Source: JAGQUL01 sp038212015
GTDB taxonomy: Bacteria; Actinomycetota; Thermoleophilia; Gaiellales; SKUG01
Assembly: GCA_038212015.1 (NCBI GenBank)
Contig: JBBQUY010000009.1
Coordinates: 1-61,030, forward strand
Reading direction: 5' to 3'
Length of the DNA: 61,030 bases
The translations under genes were made by a program, and so were the position numbers. The notes beneath the pieces are model-generated. The model was not told where the DNA came from and made no database searches. It saw nothing but the letters and a program-made list of their open reading frames with translations. Below, piece after piece: positions 6,931 through 15,831 of this stretch; within the stretch, counting starts at the first letter, position 1, and each line of letters opens with the position of its first letter.

Positions 6931-7404
6931 TCAGTCGCGCTCGATGCGGCGCGCGTAGAGCGGCGCACCGATGCCGATGAGCGCCACGAGACCGAAGAAT
7001 GCCGACATCGTGGTTGCGCTCGCTCGCACGTCGTTGCAGCCGATCGGGGGCTTGTTCTCCTTGAGGAAGACCTTCGTGCCGTCGGCCGGGCAGCGTGCGC
7101 CGGTGACGGCCTGCCAGCCGAGCAGACCGCTCATGCCGACGCCGATGACGATCAGCGCGACCCACGAGCCACGCGAACCGAACACGTGCCACAGCACGAA
7201 TGCGGCGGCGATCGCGGCGAACAGTGCGAAGCCGCCGGGCAGCGACCATGCGTACCAGGCGGCGGGGATCGTGACCGCGCCCAGCACGAACCAGGCGACG
7301 TGTGGCGCACGCGACGTGGTGCCGCGCAGCGCGCGCGGATTCGCGCCGGCCTGGGCGACCCAGTCGATGTCGTTGGGCGACGGGGCGGTCTCGAGGTCGT
7401 TCAT
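6931..7404 (-). CDS. Four-helix membrane protein of unknown function
   Basis: 157 residues. A polar N-terminus of ~35 residues is followed by hydrophobic segments around 36-52, 57-73, 80-97 and 133-150. The loop after segment three has CPADGTKVFLKENKPPIGC, two cysteines that could form a disulfide outside. No family is recognised. The ATG overlaps the ispG stop (ATGA), so it is translationally coupled to ispG and probably expressed with the rseP-ispG run. Confidence 0.75.
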   Translation of the reverse strand: MNDLETAPSPNDIDWVAQAGANPRALRGTTSRAPHVAWFVLGAVTIPAAWYAWSLPGGFALFAAIAAAFVLWHVFGSRGSWVALIVIGVGMSGLLGWQAVTGARCPADGTKVFLKENKPPIGCNDVRASATTMSAFFGLVALIGIGAPLYARRIERD

Positions 7405-8579
7405 TCTGCAGCTCCTACGAGCGTCACACGTGGACCGTCAGGTCCGCTCGCGTCAGGTCCAATCGAGCCGTCGACGCCTTCGTGCTTGCCGAACGCGTCC
7501 TTCTGGCGGTTGTCCGGCTTGCCGGCTGCGATCCAGTGGTCGATCTCGCGGAACAGCTCGTCGACGAGCTCGGCCTGCGGGACCTTCTTGAGCACTTCGC
7601 CGTGCGCGTAGAGGAAGCCGACGTGGCGGCCGCCCGCGATCCCGAAGTCGGCGTTGCCGGCCTCGCCCGGGCCGTTGACCGCACAGCCCATCACGGCGAT
7701 CTCCATGATCTCGTTCGCGTAGTCGCTCCTGAGGCGCTCCTCCACCTGTCCGGCGAGCTCGACGATCTCCACGTCGGCGCGTCCGCACGACGGGCAGGCG
7801 ATCATGTTGAAGCCCTTCTTGCGCAGGCCGGTCGCCTTGAGGACCTCCCACGCGACCTTGACCTCCTCCACCGGCGGCGCAGACAGCGACACGCGGATGG
7901 TGTCGCCGATGCCGTCGAGCAGCAGCGCGCCGAGTCCGACGGAGCTCTTGATCGTGCCGGCGAACGGCGTTCCGGCTTCGGTGACGCCCAGGTGCAGGGG
8001 GCAGTCGACCTTCTCGCTCAGCTGGCGGTAGGCGTTGACCATCACGACCGGGTCGGAGGCCTTCACGCTGATCTTGTAGTTCTGGTAGCCCATCTTCTCG
8101 AGCAGGCGAACTTCCTCGAGCGCACCTTCGACGAGGGCCTCGGCGGGCGACGGCACCGCCATCGAGCGCAGGTGGTGCGGCAGCGAGCCCATGTTCATGC
8201 CGATGCGGATCGGGATGTTCTTGGCCTTGGCAGCCTCTACGACCTGGACGACCTTGTCGTCGCCGCCGATGTTGCCGGGATTGATGCGCACGCAGGCGAC
8301 GTCCGCCTCGATCGCCTTGAGCGCGAGCGATGCGTTGAAGTGGATGTCGGCGACGACGGGCAGCGGGGAGAACTTCACGATCTCCGGCAGCGCGTTCGCG
8401 TCAGGCAGTCCGGGAACGGCGACGCGAACGATCTCGCAGCCCGCCTCGAACAGCTCCTGGATCTGCGCCAGGGTCGCCTTGGGGTCGTTGGTCTGGGTCG
8501 TCGTCATCGACTGGACCGCGACCGGGGCGCCGCCACCGACCGTGACCCGACCCACCTGTACCTGACGCTTGGAAGCCAT
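7401..8579 (-). CDS. ispG: 4-hydroxy-3-methylbut-2-en-1-yl diphosphate synthase (ferredoxin/flavodoxin)
   Basis: 392 residues. It catalyses the penultimate step of the MEP isoprenoid pathway, reducing MEcPP to HMBPP with a [4Fe-4S] cluster. The N-terminus has VGGGAPVAVQSMTTT and the TIM-barrel blocks ADIHFNASLAL and RINPGNIGG. The C-terminal cluster ligands are seen in ACPSCGR and GCAVNGPGE. It lies 54 nt after rseP. The pathway enzyme Dxr is in the same macro-operon at 10704-11882. Identification is secure. Confidence 0.97.
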   Translation of the reverse strand: MASKRQVQVGRVTVGGGAPVAVQSMTTTQTNDPKATLAQIQELFEAGCEIVRVAVPGLPDANALPEIVKFSPLPVVADIHFNASLALKAIEADVACVRINPGNIGGDDKVVQVVEAAKAKNIPIRIGMNMGSLPHHLRSMAVPSPAEALVEGALEEVRLLEKMGYQNYKISVKASDPVVMVNAYRQLSEKVDCPLHLGVTEAGTPFAGTIKSSVGLGALLLDGIGDTIRVSLSAPPVEEVKVAWEVLKATGLRKKGFNMIACPSCGRADVEIVELAGQVEERLRSDYANEIMEIAVMGCAVNGPGEAGNADFGIAGGRHVGFLYAHGEVLKKVPQAELVDELFREIDHWIAAGKPDNRQKDAFGKHEGVDGSIGPDASGPDGPRVTLVGAAE

Positions 8580-8633
8580 GCGTGCAGTCTATCCGCGCGG
8601 CCGACATCGGGACGCGGGTACGTCGACGTTTGC

Positions 8634-9923
8634 TCAGCCGGCGTCGCGGGTGAGGTCGTTGTCGAGGCCGATGAAGAAGAGGATCATGACGAGCGCGAGC
8701 CCCACCATCGAGTACCGTTCGAACGCTGCGCGCGGCATCGGTCGTCGTCGGATCGCCTCGAGGATGCCGAAGAGCAGGTGTCCGCCGTCGAGCGGCAGCA
8801 GCGGAAGCAGGTTCATGACCGCGAGGATGAGGCTGATGAGGGCGATGTAGTGGATCGTGGTGCCGGCACGGTCGACGTCTTCGGCGACCTGCACGATGCC
8901 GACGACCGAGCTCACCTCGCCGCGGATCTCCTCGTCGAAGAACACGCGGGGCAGTCGCGTGACGGTACCGACGGTGACCTCGCGGATCTGGTCGACGGCC
9001 GCGCGCATGCCGGTGACCGGGTCGGTCGTGACCCGTCCCACGACGGCGACATTCTCCTCGTCGAGTTCGGCGGCCAGTCCGATGCGCTTGTCGCGCGAGT
9101 CGTCGCCCTTGTAGTCGCGAGGGACGATCGTCTCGCTGTGGCGGTCGCCCTCCTTGTCGCGCCAGACGAGCCTGGTGGGCTTGCCGACGCTGTCCTGGAT
9201 GCGCTCACCGAGTTCGCGGGGCTCGAGGCCGATGACGGAGCCGTTCCACGATTCGATGCGCGAGGAGGTCGTGAGGCCGGCTTCGTCGGCTGGGCTGTTC
9301 TTGGCGACGAGCGCGACGCCGAGCGGGCCGGTGGTCTCGTACTTCGGCACCAGGAACCAGGTGAAGGCGCTCAGCACCACGAACGCGATCACGAGGTTCA
9401 CGAACGGGCCGGCGAAGATGACGGTCATGCGTCGCCACAGCGATGCGCGCCAGTAGGCCCTGGGATGCACGTCGTCGAGCAGGTCGGAGATGCGTCCGCG
9501 GGCCTTGGTGACCACAGGTTCGGGTTCGGCGATGGCGTCGAGCGCGTCGCGAATGTCGGTGAGGGGTTCGAGCAGGTCGTCAGGACCGTCGGCGTGCGCG
9601 ACGGCGCGTCGTGCGGCGTCCAGGCGCAGGCGGGTGTCGCCGTCGACCGCCGGCAGCAGGTCCTCGTATTCCCAGCGCAGGCGCTCGGCGACGTCGCCCG
9701 GGACCGGTTCGAACATGCCCGGGAGCTTCACGAAACCGCCGGCGGGGATCGAGCCGATGCCGTATTCGACCTCCCCGACCTGCTTCTTGTAGAGCGCTGG
9801 CGGGAAGAACACGTAGAACTTGGTCGCACGGATCCCGACCGCTCGTGCGGCGAGGAAATGGCCGAGCTCGTGGAGCACGACCAGCAGGATCAGTCCGAGG
9901 ACCGCGATGAGGTAGGGCATCAT
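8634..9923 (-). CDS. rseP: M50 site-2 metalloprotease (RseP family)
   Basis: 429 residues, an intramembrane zinc protease. The first helix carries HELGHF. GSIPAGGFVKLPGM follows, then an extra ~90-residue acidic insertion (about 70-160). Next come a second membrane helix, a PDZ-like region (GLTTSSRIESW...) and the C-terminal NLLPLLPLDGGHL motif that supplies the third zinc ligand. The family cleaves anti-sigma factors or signal-peptide remnants in the membrane. The position between dxr and ispG is standard in actinobacteria. The start may be either of two consecutive ATGs. Confidence 0.93.
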   Translation of the reverse strand: MMPYLIAVLGLILLVVLHELGHFLAARAVGIRATKFYVFFPPALYKKQVGEVEYGIGSIPAGGFVKLPGMFEPVPGDVAERLRWEYEDLLPAVDGDTRLRLDAARRAVAHADGPDDLLEPLTDIRDALDAIAEPEPVVTKARGRISDLLDDVHPRAYWRASLWRRMTVIFAGPFVNLVIAFVVLSAFTWFLVPKYETTGPLGVALVAKNSPADEAGLTTSSRIESWNGSVIGLEPRELGERIQDSVGKPTRLVWRDKEGDRHSETIVPRDYKGDDSRDKRIGLAAELDEENVAVVGRVTTDPVTGMRAAVDQIREVTVGTVTRLPRVFFDEEIRGEVSSVVGIVQVAEDVDRAGTTIHYIALISLILAVMNLLPLLPLDGGHLLFGILEAIRRRPMPRAAFERYSMVGLALVMILFFIGLDNDLTRDAG

Positions 9924-9993
9924 GCACTCGGATCTTGCCAGATCGGGCAGTCGAGTTCGCGGCGAACCGCGTGTTGGCCCGAAGTTGGCGACC

Positions 9994-10512
9994 TCAGCCG
10001 GGCAGGAATCGACTCATCGTGTTGAGGAACGTCGAGCCGCTCGAGGCGGTCGCCACGGGCAGCAGCGGCGTGGCAGCGATCGTCGGGATCGTGGTCGACA
10101 CGGGCCGCAGCGTCGTGACGGCGCTTGCTTCCTGGAAGAGCGAGCTCACCCAGGTGCGCCAGCCGGATGCGACCGTGCTCGTCGCTGCGGTCGCGGTCGG
10201 CGAGACGGTCGTCGCGACGGTCGACAGCGTGGGCGCGACGGGCGGTCGAATGGTGTGGCTCAGGCTCGTGCCGAGCGTGGACACGCCGGTAGCTGCACCG
10301 GCGCGGCCGGCGGTGAAGTGCTTCCATGCGGCGGCGCCGCCATAGAGGACGGCGAGGCCCGCCAGTGCGGATGCGCCACCGATGAGCGCGCCCTTGGCGA
10401 CGTCACCGTCGTTGTGATCGGCGACCGCCCCGCCGACGAGCGCGCCCACGCCCACCGTGCCGAGCGCGAAGGCGATGCGTCCTGCCGTGATTGGTCCGAT
10501 GATTCCCGACAT
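9994..10512 (-). CDS. Gly/Ala/Thr-rich membrane-associated protein, unknown
   Basis: 172 residues. The N-terminal half has Gly-zipper-like hydrophobic stretches (ALGTVGVGALVGGAVA and GALIGGASALAGLAVL). The C-terminal ~100 residues are Ser/Thr/Val/Pro-rich and low in charge. No domain is recognised. It interrupts the usual dxr-rseP adjacency. The upstream region carries the GTGACCAAGC / AACGTT motif also found before the RlpA-like gene. Confidence 0.65.
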   Translation of the reverse strand: MSGIIGPITAGRIAFALGTVGVGALVGGAVADHNDGDVAKGALIGGASALAGLAVLYGGAAAWKHFTAGRAGAATGVSTLGTSLSHTIRPPVAPTLSTVATTVSPTATAATSTVASGWRTWVSSLFQEASAVTTLRPVSTTIPTIAATPLLPVATASSGSTFLNTMSRFLPG

Positions 10513-10631
10513 GCCAGTCCCCCAGGCGCCGTCGATTCGTCTGGTTCGGCCACTCGTCGGCGCGAACCTGTCCCCTTGCCTGATTCTCGGAACTTAGTGG
10601 TCACTTTGTTTCAGAGAGCCGGCACCAACCC

Positions 10632-10673
10632 AACGTTTGTGACCGCATGAGCAACAAACGTTCGCTTGGTCAC
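10632..10673 (-). promoter_or_regulatory. Double GTGACC/AACGTT motif upstream of 9994-10512
   Basis: On the plus strand, AACGTTTGTGACC (10632-10644) is followed by AAACGTTCGCTTGGTCAC (10656-10673). The two are related copies in opposite orientation of the motif at 1721-1740. They lie ~120-160 nt upstream of the start at 10512. Possible operator; the binding protein is unknown. Confidence 0.35.
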
Positions 10674-10703
10674 GTCGTCGGGCGGGGGCGCGGTCGTGCG
10701 CGA

Positions 10704-11882
10704 CTACGATCCTGTGAGCGAGCCCAACGCGCGGTCAGCCGCAGCGCGGGCGGCGGCATCCAGCTCCCGGGCCGCCTCGAGCGAGTCGGGTTCGCCGGGT
10801 GCGCCGAGCTCGTTCAGGGCAGCGTCGACGACGTCGGCGATCTGCAGGAACCCGAGCCGGCCGGCGAGGAACGCCTCCACCGCGACCTCGTTGGCGGCAT
10901 TGAGCACGCAGGGCGCTCCGTTGCCTGCCCGGGCCGCGTCACGCGCGAGCGCGAGGCAGTGGAACGTCTCCATGTCGGGACGCTCGAACGAGAGCGCCGG
11001 CATGTCGGCAAGGTCGAGACGGCGCGCCTGCGCCACGGCAGGTCGAACCGGATAGTGGAGTGCCCAGGCGATCGGCACGCGCATGTCGGGCCACCCCAGG
11101 TGTGCGAGCAGCGACTGGTCTCGGTGGCGCACGAGCGCGTGCACGATGCTGTGAGCGTGCACGACGATCTCGACACGGTCCTCGGGCAGGTCGAACAGCA
11201 CCATCGCCTCGATGAGTTCCAGGCCCTTGTTCATGAGCGTGGCGGAATCGATCGTGATCTTGCCGCCCATCGCCCACGTCGGATGTGCGAGAGCCTGCTC
11301 GATCGTCACGTCGGCGAGCTCGTCGCGCGTGCGTCCACGGAACGGTCCACCGCTCGCGGTCAGCACGAGCGATTCGACCTCCTCCGGCCGCGAGTCCGCA
11401 AGGCACTGCTGCATCGCGCTGTGCTCGCTGTCGACTGGCACGATCGCCGCCTGGGTCGCGTCGGCGGCTGCGAGGCACAGCTCGCCGGCCGCGACCAGGC
11501 TTTCCTTGTTGGCGAGCGCCACGTCGATGCCCCGCTCCAGCGACGCGAGGGTCGCTTCGAGGCCGTCGAATCCCACCACCGCATTGAGGACGAGATCCGG
11601 CTCCGTGCGTTCGATCAGCTCCACGACGCTGCCGCTGACGTGGATGATCCCGCCGGCGCCGAGCACGGCATCGCGCGCATGGACCGACGCCTCCGCGTCC
11701 GCCAGGTGGATCGCCGGCACGTCATAGCCCGATGCCTGTGCGAGCACCTCCTGCCAGCGCGTCCCGGCCGCCAGGCCGACCACGCGCAGTGGATCGTCGC
11801 CCCCGCGGGCGTCGGCGAGCACCTCCAGGGCCTGCACGCCGATCGAGCCGGTCGATCCCAGGACCAGGACGCGTCGCGTCAC
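10704..11882 (-). CDS. dxr: 1-deoxy-D-xylulose 5-phosphate reductoisomerase
   Basis: 392 residues from a GTG at 11882, which overlaps the cdsA stop (GTGA). It makes MEP from DXP using NADPH, the committed step of the MEP pathway. Seen are the NADPH-binding GSTGSIGVQAL, LANKESLV, the metal and substrate residues in PVDSEHSAMQQ, the flexible-loop TASGGPFRG and HPTWAMGGKITIDSATLMNKG. Full length, no anomalies. It is coupled to cdsA and uppS upstream. Confidence 0.97.
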   Translation of the reverse strand: MTRRVLVLGSTGSIGVQALEVLADARGGDDPLRVVGLAAGTRWQEVLAQASGYDVPAIHLADAEASVHARDAVLGAGGIIHVSGSVVELIERTEPDLVLNAVVGFDGLEATLASLERGIDVALANKESLVAAGELCLAAADATQAAIVPVDSEHSAMQQCLADSRPEEVESLVLTASGGPFRGRTRDELADVTIEQALAHPTWAMGGKITIDSATLMNKGLELIEAMVLFDLPEDRVEIVVHAHSIVHALVRHRDQSLLAHLGWPDMRVPIAWALHYPVRPAVAQARRLDLADMPALSFERPDMETFHCLALARDAARAGNGAPCVLNAANEVAVEAFLAGRLGFLQIADVVDAALNELGAPGEPDSLEAARELDAAARAAADRALGSLTGS

Positions 11883-12679
11883 AGGGCGCCTGCCAGGAAG
11901 CAGCCGACGTACATCATCGGAATCGCGAGCAGCAGCGCGTCGATGCGGTCGAGGATGCCGCCGTGCTCGCCGAGCAGCGCGCCGGAATCCTTGACGCCCG
12001 CGCTGCGCTTGAGCAGCGACTCGAACAGGTCGCCGAGCGGTGTGACGAACGCGACCGCAAGGCCGACGAGGATCGCTTCGCGGCCGGAGAAGTCGGTCTC
12101 GTCCACGAGGAAGTGGCCGTACCACATGACGAACGTGCCGACGACGACGCCGCCGATGAATCCCTCGATGCTCTTGTTCGGACTGATGCGTGGCGACAGC
12201 TTGTGCTTGCCGAACATGCGCCCGAACGTATACGCAGCCGTGTCGTTGAGGAACACGGCCGCAATCAGCAGCGTCACGATGCTGAAGCCGAACTCCGCCT
12301 GGCGCATGACGACGGCCAGGCCCGCGGGCGGGGCGATGTACATCACGGGCATGAGCGTCGCCATGATCGACACCAGCGGAGCGTCTCGCGGCACGCTCAA
12401 CCCCTGGAAGACCATGAGCAGCGGGATCGCCGACAGCATCGCCAGGAAGATGCCGACCTCCCCCAGCTGCCACGCGAGCAGCGGCGAGAGCACGACCGCC
12501 GCGAACGTCGCCGGAACGTAGGGGCCGAGCGGCCGCAGCATCTGGCACAGCTCGAGCGCGGCCATGCCGCAGGCAACCGCGAGCACCAGCACGAGCGCAA
12601 GACTGTCTGCGTGCCCGCTCAGCAGCACCAGGTACAGCAGTGGCACGCCGACGACCGCGACGCCGATGCGGCTCTTCAC
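11879..12679 (-). CDS. cdsA: Phosphatidate cytidylyltransferase (CDP-diacylglycerol synthase)
   Basis: 266 residues from a GTG at 12679, overlapping the uppS stop (GTGA). It makes CDP-diacylglycerol from phosphatidate and CTP in the membrane, feeding PgsA and other head-group transferases. About seven or eight membrane segments are visible. The C-terminal signature is SLLKRSAGVKDSGALL followed by HGGILDRID. The position uppS-cdsA-dxr is conserved across bacteria. Confidence 0.95.
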   Translation of the reverse strand: MKSRIGVAVVGVPLLYLVLLSGHADSLALVLVLAVACGMAALELCQMLRPLGPYVPATFAAVVLSPLLAWQLGEVGIFLAMLSAIPLLMVFQGLSVPRDAPLVSIMATLMPVMYIAPPAGLAVVMRQAEFGFSIVTLLIAAVFLNDTAAYTFGRMFGKHKLSPRISPNKSIEGFIGGVVVGTFVMWYGHFLVDETDFSGREAILVGLAVAFVTPLGDLFESLLKRSAGVKDSGALLGEHGGILDRIDALLLAIPMMYVGCFLAGAL

Positions 12680-13428
12680 GAGCTCACCGCCTCGGTGGTC
12701 GATCGCCCTCCGAACCGGCGTTCGCGCTTCGAGTACACCTCGATCGCGGCCGCCAGGTCGCGCGTGTCGAAGTCGGGCCAGAGCGCGTCGGTGAAGACGA
12801 GCTCGGAGTAGGCGGACTGCCACACGAGGAAGTTCGACGTCCGCTGCTCGCCGGCAGTGCGGATGATCAGGTCGGGGTCGCCGAGTTCGGGGCGGTACAG
12901 CTGGGCACGCAGCGTCTCCTCCGTGAGCGCCTCGGGGCCGCCACCGGCGATGACCACCGCACGTGCGGCGTCGATGATCTCGGCTCGTCCGCCATATGCG
13001 AATGCGATGCAGAGCGTCATCGCCGGGTCGGGACGATCGGTGAGCGCTTCCGCCCAGCGCATGCGCTCGCGGATCTCGTCACCGAGCAGCTCACGTCGAC
13101 CCATGAAGCACATGCGGGACTCACGCTCGACCATGATCGGCGCCTCGCGCTCGACCTGCTCCATGAACAGCTGCATGATCCCTGCGACCTCTTCCGGGTC
13201 GCGACCGAAGTTCTCGGTCGAGAAGCCGTAGACCGTCAGCTCCTTGACGCCCAGGTCGAGGGCGGCTTCGGTCGTGCGATGCAGCGCGTCGGCGCCGGCG
13301 CGATGACCTTCGGTGACGCTGACGCCACGACGCTCGGCCCAGCGGCCGTTGCCGTCCATGATGATGGCGACGCGAAGCCCCGTGGGACGGAGGCTCGCCG
13401 CCCCGCTGTCGGAGCTCTCGGGAGGCAT
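12676..13428 (-). CDS. uppS: Isoprenyl transferase (undecaprenyl diphosphate synthase family)
   Basis: 250 residues. It elongates allylic diphosphates with IPP in cis to give the lipid carrier for cell-wall synthesis. Key motifs are IIMDGNGRWA (catalytic Asp), GHRAGADAL, YGFSTENFGR and the C-terminal IIRTAGEQRTSNFLVWQ plus WPDF. The start overlaps the frr stop by one base (TGATG). Chain length cannot be read from the sequence. Confidence 0.95.
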   Translation of the reverse strand: MPPESSDSGAASLRPTGLRVAIIMDGNGRWAERRGVSVTEGHRAGADALHRTTEAALDLGVKELTVYGFSTENFGRDPEEVAGIMQLFMEQVEREAPIMVERESRMCFMGRRELLGDEIRERMRWAEALTDRPDPAMTLCIAFAYGGRAEIIDAARAVVIAGGGPEALTEETLRAQLYRPELGDPDLIIRTAGEQRTSNFLVWQSAYSELVFTDALWPDFDTRDLAAAIEVYSKRERRFGGRSTTEAVSS

Positions 13429-13985
13429 CAGACCTCCATGATCTCCGCTTCCTTGCCCTTGAGGGCGCTGTCGATCGCGGCGATGAACTCGTCCGTGACC
13501 TTCTGGATGTCGGTCTCTGCGCGCCGGACCTCATCCTCGGTCTCGTCGCTGTTCTTGAAGTCGGTGATCGCGTCGCGGCGGATGTTGCGGATCGCGATGC
13601 GGCCGTCCTCAGCCATCTTGCGCGCGAGCTTGACCATGTCCTTGCGACGATCCTCGGTCAGCTCCGGCACGGGCAGGCGGATGAGCACGCCGTCGTTGGC
13701 GGGGTTGAAACCCAGGTCGGCGTCGGCGATGCCCTTCTCGATGTCCTTCATCGCGCCCTTGTCGAACGGCGTGACGGTGAGCAGTCGTGGCTCCGGAGCG
13801 CCGATCGAGGCGAGCTGCTTGAGCGGCGTCATGGCGCCGTAGTAGTTGACCATGACCCGGTCGAGCAGCGCGGGATTCGCGCGGCCGGTGCGCAGCGACG
13901 TGAAGTCGTGGCGCGTCGAGTCGACGCTCTTCTGCATGCGCTCTCGCGCGTCGGCAATCGTGTCTGCAGCTGCCATGGTGATCAT
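13428..13985 (-). CDS. frr: Ribosome recycling factor
   Basis: 185 residues from the ATG that overlaps the pyrH stop (ATGA). Starting at the ATG three codons later gives the canonical 182. It splits the post-termination ribosome with EF-G. Recognisable blocks are SLRTGRANPALLDRV and the C-terminal RRDAITDFKNSDETEDE. It sits between pyrH and uppS, the usual bacterial order. Confidence 0.96.
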   Translation of the reverse strand: MITMAAADTIADARERMQKSVDSTRHDFTSLRTGRANPALLDRVMVNYYGAMTPLKQLASIGAPEPRLLTVTPFDKGAMKDIEKGIADADLGFNPANDGVLIRLPVPELTEDRRKDMVKLARKMAEDGRIAIRNIRRDAITDFKNSDETEDEVRRAETDIQKVTDEFIAAIDSALKGKEAEIMEV

Positions 13986-14767
13986 GCCTCCTGGGGTACG
14001 AGCGGGGGTGCGTCGGCGTGCACCAGCGTGCCGACGCGCTCGCCGCGAGCGATCCTCGCGACGGCGTCGGATGCGTCAATGTCGAAGACGTGGATGGGAA
14101 CTCGGTGTTCGGCAAGCAGGGCGAACGCGGCGGCGTCCATCACCTTGAGGCCGTGGACGAGCGCGTCCTGGTAGGAGACTTCCTCCAGGAAGCGTGCATC
14201 GTCATGCGAGCGGGGGTCGCGGTCGTAGACGCCGCGTACGCCGTTCTTGCCCATGAGCAGCGCGTCGGCACCGATCTCGAGCGATCGCAGTGCTGCGGCA
14301 GTGTCGGTGGTGAAGAACGGGTTGCCGGTTCCGCCGGCGAAGATGATCACGCGGTCCTTGGACAGGTGGTGCAGCGCCTTGGCGCGCACGTACGGCTCGG
14401 CGACCTCGTGGACCGGCAGCGCGCTCATCACGCGCGCGGGCACGCCGGCCTGCTCCAGACCGTCCTGCAGCGGCAGCGCGTTGAGGATCGTGGCGAGCAT
14501 GCCCATGTAGTCGCCGGTAGCGCGGTCCATGCCGAGCTCGGCCTGGGTCGCGCCGCGCAGGAAGTTGCCGCCGCCGACGACGATCGCGACCTGGATGCCG
14601 GCCTCGCGCAGCTGCGCGACCTGCCGCCCCACTTCGCGGACCTTCTCCATGTCCACGCCGGCGCGCTGCGAGCCCATGAGCGCCTCGCCGCTCAGCTTGA
14701 GCAGCACGCGGCGCAGGCCGGATTCGGTACGTACGCCGTCGCCGGTGATGTGGATGGTCCCGTTCAC
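13982..14767 (-). CDS. pyrH: UMP kinase
   Basis: 261 residues from a GTG at 14767. It phosphorylates UMP to UDP (hexameric amino-acid-kinase fold). Motifs are RVLLKLSGEALMG, VVGGGNFLRG, MLATILNAL, FAGGTGNPFFTTDTAAALR and the KNGVRGVYDRDP block. A ~15-residue extension precedes the core, and an in-frame GTG further downstream is also possible. It opens the coupled set pyrH-frr-uppS-cdsA-dxr after the tsf terminator hairpin. Confidence 0.95.
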   Translation of the reverse strand: MNGTIHITGDGVRTESGLRRVLLKLSGEALMGSQRAGVDMEKVREVGRQVAQLREAGIQVAIVVGGGNFLRGATQAELGMDRATGDYMGMLATILNALPLQDGLEQAGVPARVMSALPVHEVAEPYVRAKALHHLSKDRVIIFAGGTGNPFFTTDTAAALRSLEIGADALLMGKNGVRGVYDRDPRSHDDARFLEEVSYQDALVHGLKVMDAAAFALLAEHRVPIHVFDIDASDAVARIARGERVGTLVHADAPPLVPQEA

Positions 14768-14843
14768 GCGTGCGAGCCTACCGCACGCGCCGCCACGACA
14801 CGGAAAACGCGCGGGTCGGCGCTCGGCGGCATCGCACGTACGA

Positions 14844-14875
14844 CGACGGGCGCCCGGAAGTCCGGACGCCCGTCG
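14844..14875 (-). terminator. Strong hairpin between tsf and pyrH
   Basis: A 9-bp stem (CGACGGGCG with CGCCCGTCG), one mismatch, a further 4-bp stem and an AAGT loop. It lies 56 nt after the tsf stop on the minus strand, with no U-run after it. It probably ends or attenuates rpsB-tsf transcription before pyrH. Confidence 0.7.
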
Positions 14876-14930
14876 GGGAATGCATGGTGGCGACGCGGGG
14901 TCGCCGGTGATCGCGCTCGGCAGGCCGGAA

Positions 14931-15797
14931 TCAGCCCTTGACGCTGAAGCGCACGAATCGGCGAACGCGAACCGGAGCGCCAACCTTTTCCGCCGTGATC
15001 TTGGCGTAGCCCTCGATCGTGACGTCCGTGCCGAGTCGATCCTTGGCGAAGATCCACGGCTGCTCCACGAGCGCGACGTCGGAGAACCACTTGTCGATCT
15101 TGCCGTCGGCGATCTTGCCCCGGATGGCTTCGGGCTTGTCCTCGACCTGCTTGAGGAAGATGCTGCGCTCGGCGTCGATCGCGTCCTGCGGCACGTCCTC
15201 GCGCACGAGGTACTGCGGCGACGATGCGGCGACGTGCATCGCCACGTCGTTCGCGAAGGCGGTCACGTCGTCGCTGGTCGGGCCCTCGACGTCGACGAGC
15301 ACGCCGATGCCGGTTCCGTGCAGGTACATGCCGATGACGCCCTCGCCGCCGGCCTCGCGCTCGAAGTGGGCGACCTCCTGGACGACGATGTTCTCGCCGG
15401 TCGAGGACGACGCGTCGACGCGTGCGTCCTCCACCGTGCCGCCGTCCCACGGCTGCGTGAGCAGCTCGGCGACATCGGCCGGCTTGTGCTCGAGCACGTG
15501 GTGGGCGAGCTTGGTCGTGAACGCGCCGAAGTCGTCGTTCTTGGCGACGAAGTCGGTGTTGCAACCGACCTGGACGAGCGCGGCGGCTGCCGACGTGCCG
15601 GCGATCGCGACGCGACCCTCGGTCGTCTCGCGTGCGCCGAGCTTGCCGGCCTTGGCGATGCCCTTCTCGCGAAGCAGCGTGACGGCGGCGTCGAAGTCGC
15701 CTTCGGTCTCGACGAGCGCCTTCTTGGCATCCATCATCCCGGCCTGCGTCGCGTCGCGAAGCTGCTTGACCTGGCTGGCGGTGATCTGTGCAGTCAT
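14931..15797 (-). CDS. tsf: Elongation factor Ts
   Basis: 288 residues. It is the nucleotide-exchange factor for EF-Tu. The N-terminal UBA-like region has VKQLRDATQAGMMDAKKAL, followed by the EF-Tu-contact block GCNTDFVAKND. The C-terminal dimerisation region is normal. A Shine-Dalgarno-like AAGGAA precedes the ATG. It lies 34 nt after rpsB, with which it is almost certainly cotranscribed. Confidence 0.97.
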   Translation of the reverse strand: MTAQITASQVKQLRDATQAGMMDAKKALVETEGDFDAAVTLLREKGIAKAGKLGARETTEGRVAIAGTSAAAALVQVGCNTDFVAKNDDFGAFTTKLAHHVLEHKPADVAELLTQPWDGGTVEDARVDASSSTGENIVVQEVAHFEREAGGEGVIGMYLHGTGIGVLVDVEGPTSDDVTAFANDVAMHVAASSPQYLVREDVPQDAIDAERSIFLKQVEDKPEAIRGKIADGKIDKWFSDVALVEQPWIFAKDRLGTDVTIEGYAKITAEKVGAPVRVRRFVRFSVKG

Positions 15798-15831
15798 GAA
15801 ATTGGTTCCTTGGTTCTTGGTCTGGGAGGGA

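Noticed and set aside
7302..10025. A 907-codon open frame on the plus strand across ispG and rseP.
   Set aside because: It is the antisense of two clearly conserved genes; composition is His/Arg/Asp-rich with no domain, as expected for a shadow in high-GC DNA.
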